From VFKU01 sp964620045 (GTDB lineage Bacteria; Hydrogenedentota; Hydrogenedentia; Hydrogenedentales; GCA-2746185): 8,371 nt of DNA. The position numbers and the translations under genes are program-made. Under the pieces are notes generated by a model, which was not told the DNA's origin, searched no databases, and saw only the letters and a list, made by a program, of their open reading frames with translations. Positions within the stretch are counted from its first letter, which is position 1. Each line of letters starts with the position of its first letter. Below, piece by piece: positions 6,815-8,371 of the stretch. Where the stretch lies: NCBI GenBank assembly GCA_964620045.1, contig CAZUJL010000051.1, positions 1 to 8,371 of the forward strand, written 5' to 3'.

Positions 6815-7819
6815 TTACTCCGCCAAGGCGTAATGCTCCGGCATTACGCCTTTTTGCTGCGTGCCGAAGCCGATGTTGGTGTGTTCGTAGTCGCCGACGA
6901 AATCGACTTTGAAGTAATTCCGCGAAGGGATCTGGTCTTCCATGCCGACGGCCCAAAATGCGGCATTCACCAGCATGCGGCGGAAGCCTTCGTTGGTGAA
7001 GTCGAGCACGTGGCCCATGGTGGTGGTGAACACGCGCGCTTTCTTGCCGCTCTCGCCGGTGTAGGTTTTTGTCCACGCGACGGGCAGTTGCTTTAGGTCG
7101 GGGGCCGGCTCAGACTTCGCGTCCATGGTGCTGAGCACGACGCCCAATAGCACTGGCGCGCTGTCCCCGCTCAGCGTGGTGACTTCGTACACGTCCGACG
7201 CGCCCCACACATTCTCGCAGCCGCGCAGAATCACGTTGCCTTCCGCGCCGGGCGCCGGCACGCCGCGCGTGCTTTGCACTTCGTGTTTACCGTAGTGATT
7301 GATCCACGTTTCGCCGAGCACCTCGCGGCCGTAGCCGCCGGCCGGGGCCTTGCTGTTCCAGCTCCACTTCGCGTACGGATTGTTTGCGTCCTTGAACATA
7401 AACGCGTGGGTCGAGGTGCGCAGTGCCATGATCGGCTTGCCGGAATTCGTGTAGTCCATGATGTGCTTCATCTGATCGGCGGGCAAATCGCGGAAGCGCA
7501 GGAACAGGATCATCAGGTCCGCGGTGTCGAGCGCTTCTAGGCCGGGGATGTTGTCCTGCGTCGCGGGGTCAATCGCGCCGGTTTCCTTATTGATGGCGAA
7601 GAGCACGGTGACCTTGAAGCCGTAATGCTTGGCGAGCATGCGGCCCCACTGCGGCATGGATTCCTCCGAGCGGTATTCGTCGTCGCCGGTGACAATCACG
7701 ACGTGCTTACCCGCGCCGAGACCTTCGCCGCCGTCGTAGGTGACCCATTGGGCGGATTGCGCAAAGGCGGATGCGGCGATCCCACACATCGCGAAGGAGA
7801 GTGCAAGCAGGCGAATCAT
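6815..7819 (-). CDS. ThuA-like domain protein, exported
   Basis: A 334-residue protein with a Sec signal peptide (MIRLLALSFAMCGIAASAFA, cleavage after residue 20), so probably periplasmic. The mature part matches the ThuA-like domain (PF06283), which has a class I glutamine-amidotransferase-like fold and was named from trehalose utilisation. Visible features are HVVIVTGDDEYRSEESMP (39-56), the hydrophobic strand DLMILFLRFRDLP (101-113), KPIMALRTSTHAF (128-140) and the C-terminal core RVFTTTMGHVLDFTNEGFRR (262-281) followed by NAAFWAVGMED. No catalytic Cys of a true amidotransferase is obvious; in this family the activity is mostly unknown. ThuA-like proteins are abundant in Planctomycetota and usually lie near sugar genes, in line with the divergent isomerase here. 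The start is supported by AAGGA (7828-7832) eight bases upstream. The last codons overlap the bipA terminator, and the stop lies only 10 bases from the bipA stop. Confidence 0.93.
   Translation of the reverse strand: MIRLLALSFAMCGIAASAFAQSAQWVTYDGGEGLGAGKHVVIVTGDDEYRSEESMPQWGRMLAKHYGFKVTVLFAINKETGAIDPATQDNIPGLEALDTADLMILFLRFRDLPADQMKHIMDYTNSGKPIMALRTSTHAFMFKDANNPYAKWSWNSKAPAGGYGREVLGETWINHYGKHEVQSTRGVPAPGAEGNVILRGCENVWGASDVYEVTTLSGDSAPVLLGVVLSTMDAKSEPAPDLKQLPVAWTKTYTGESGKKARVFTTTMGHVLDFTNEGFRRMLVNAAFWAVGMEDQIPSRNYFKVDFVGDYEHTNIGFGTQQKGVMPEHYALAE
6825..6855 (+). terminator. Intrinsic terminator of bipA, inside the thuA-like coding end
   Basis: AAGGCGTAATGC (6825-6836) and GCATTACGCCTT (6841-6852) form a perfect 12-bp stem closed by TCCG (a C(UNCG)G tetraloop, an unusually stable class), with a run of five T at 6851-6855. 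It begins 20 bases after the bipA stop. On the opposite strand the stem is followed by GGCGG and not by T, so it should act only on rightward transcripts. The same bases encode residues near the C-terminus of the ThuA-like protein (KGVMPEHYAL). Confidence 0.88.
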
Positions 7820-7827
7820 TCAAGAGT

Positions 7828-7832
7828 CCTTT
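7828..7832 (-). promoter_or_regulatory. Shine-Dalgarno AAGGA for the ThuA-like gene
   Basis: On the minus strand AAGGA is followed by eight bases (CTCTTGAA-type spacing, 7820-7827) and the ATG at 7817-7819, which is good spacing and fixes the start in front of the signal peptide. Confidence 0.7.
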
Positions 7833-7854
7833 CGTGTGCCCAGCGGCGCGTTTC

Positions 7855-7881
7855 ATCGTAGCATAGGCCCGCGCCTCGCAA
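7855..7881 (-). promoter_or_regulatory. Candidate promoter for the ThuA-like gene
   Basis: On the minus strand TTGCGA (7876-7881) and TACGAT (7855-7860) are 15 bases apart, and TGC directly before the latter gives an extended -10. Both hexamers match consensus at 4 of 6 and the spacer is short. The 118-base divergent region (7820-7937) must hold promoters for both genes; I see no convincing pair for the rightward one. Confidence 0.3.
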
Positions 7882-7920
7882 TGACGGCCAAAAATGGCTA
7901 TCCTCTCCCCCGCCCATCAC

Positions 7921-7927
7921 GAAAGGA
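7921..7927 (+). promoter_or_regulatory. Shine-Dalgarno for the isomerase/epimerase-like gene
   Basis: GAAAGGA ends 10 bases before the ATG at 7938. It is a good purine-rich match and agrees with the N-terminus MKLGMNLLLWT expected for this family. Confidence 0.65.
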
Positions 7928-7937
7928 TTTTTACACC

Positions 7938-8371
7938 ATGAAGCTCGGAATGAATCTGCTGCTGTGGACCGCCGGTGCCACCGAACAACACATGCCCCTG
8001 ATCGACAACATCAAGAAGTGGGGCTTTGACGGCATCGAGTTTCCGATGTTCGACACGAACGGCTCGCCCTGGGCGAAGCTGAAGCAGCAGATGGACGGCC
8101 TGGGCATGAAGAGCACCGTCGTCAGCGTATTGCCGGCGGAGACCTCGCTGGTGTCGGACGACGCGGGCAAACGGCAGAAGGCGCTGGATCATTTGCGCGC
8201 GTCGATCGACGCCTGCACGAAACTCGGCGCGGAAGTGCTGGCCGGGCCGATCTTCCATCCCGTCGGACAGCTCGCGGGCCGCGGGCCTACGGCAGACGAG
8301 CGCAAGCGGTTGGTGGAATGCCTGAAGACGCTGGCGCCGGTGGCGGAAGCCGCGAAGGTGAAGATTTCGGT
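7938..8371 (+). CDS. Sugar phosphate isomerase/epimerase-like TIM-barrel protein, 3' end cut
   Basis: The first 144 complete codons of a gene that runs off the right edge; the family is usually 270-300 residues, so about half is present. No signal peptide, so cytoplasmic. The sequence fits the xylose isomerase-like TIM barrel (AP endonuclease family 2, PF01261), and most resembles ketose 3-epimerases (D-tagatose/D-psicose type): strand 1 MKLGMNLLLWT (1-11), KKWGFDGIEFPMFD (26-39, the G[FY]DGIE pattern), SLVSDDAGKRQKALDHL (70-86), LGAEVLAGPIFHPVGQLAGR (96-115) and TADERKR (118-124). In such enzymes the first metal-binding Glu comes in the second half, beyond this window, so activity cannot be confirmed. 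It is divergent from the ThuA-like gene, a pairing that suggests shared sugar metabolism. Other possibilities are hydroxypyruvate isomerase-like or inosose dehydratase-like members of the same fold. Confidence 0.9.
   Translation, partial: MKLGMNLLLWTAGATEQHMPLIDNIKKWGFDGIEFPMFDTNGSPWAKLKQQMDGLGMKSTVVSVLPAETSLVSDDAGKRQKALDHLRASIDACTKLGAEVLAGPIFHPVGQLAGRGPTADERKRLVECLKTLAPVAEAAKVKIS

Noticed and set aside
7883..7899. GGCCAAAAATGGC short palindrome in the divergent region as an operator
   Set aside because: The arms are only 4-5 bases, expected often by chance in this composition. No second copy or regulator gene is visible.

Overview
The window is high-GC bacterial DNA carrying six protein genes, two of them cut by the window edges. 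The best clue to the host is the three-domain PSCyt1-PSCyt2-PSD1 (DUF1549/DUF1553) protein encoded beside a DUF1501 protein. This pair is a hallmark of Planctomycetota and relatives such as Verrucomicrobiota, Lentisphaerota and Hydrogenedentota. Nothing here fixes the phylum more closely. No rRNA, tRNA, CRISPR array, transposase or phage gene is visible.

Left part (1-4632, minus strand): a tightly overlapping operon read leftwards. A 1006-residue exported cytochrome-like PSCyt1/DUF1549/DUF1553 protein comes first, then a 164-residue SnoaL-like (NTF2-fold) protein, then a DUF1501 sulfatase-fold protein with a twin-arginine signal, cut after 374 residues by the left edge. Both junctions are 4-base ATGA overlaps (1612-1615 and 1121-1124), so translation is probably coupled. 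The small SnoaL-like gene lies inside a pair that is normally adjacent, and this is the most unusual part of the layout.

Middle (4633-6804): a 267-base divergent intergenic region holds a 75-base imperfect palindrome of the kind seen in REP-type elements, plus weak promoter candidates for both directions. It is followed on the plus strand by the translational GTPase BipA/TypA. A strong intrinsic terminator for bipA (6825-6855) lies inside the 3' end of the next, convergent gene.

Right part (6815-8371): an exported ThuA-like protein on the minus strand and, divergently across 118 bases, the first 144 codons of a sugar phosphate isomerase/epimerase-like TIM-barrel protein. Together with the left operon these suggest a heterotroph that handles carbohydrates in the periplasm and cytoplasm. 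The substrates cannot be read from the sequence. bipA is a housekeeping gene sitting between these accessory metabolic genes.
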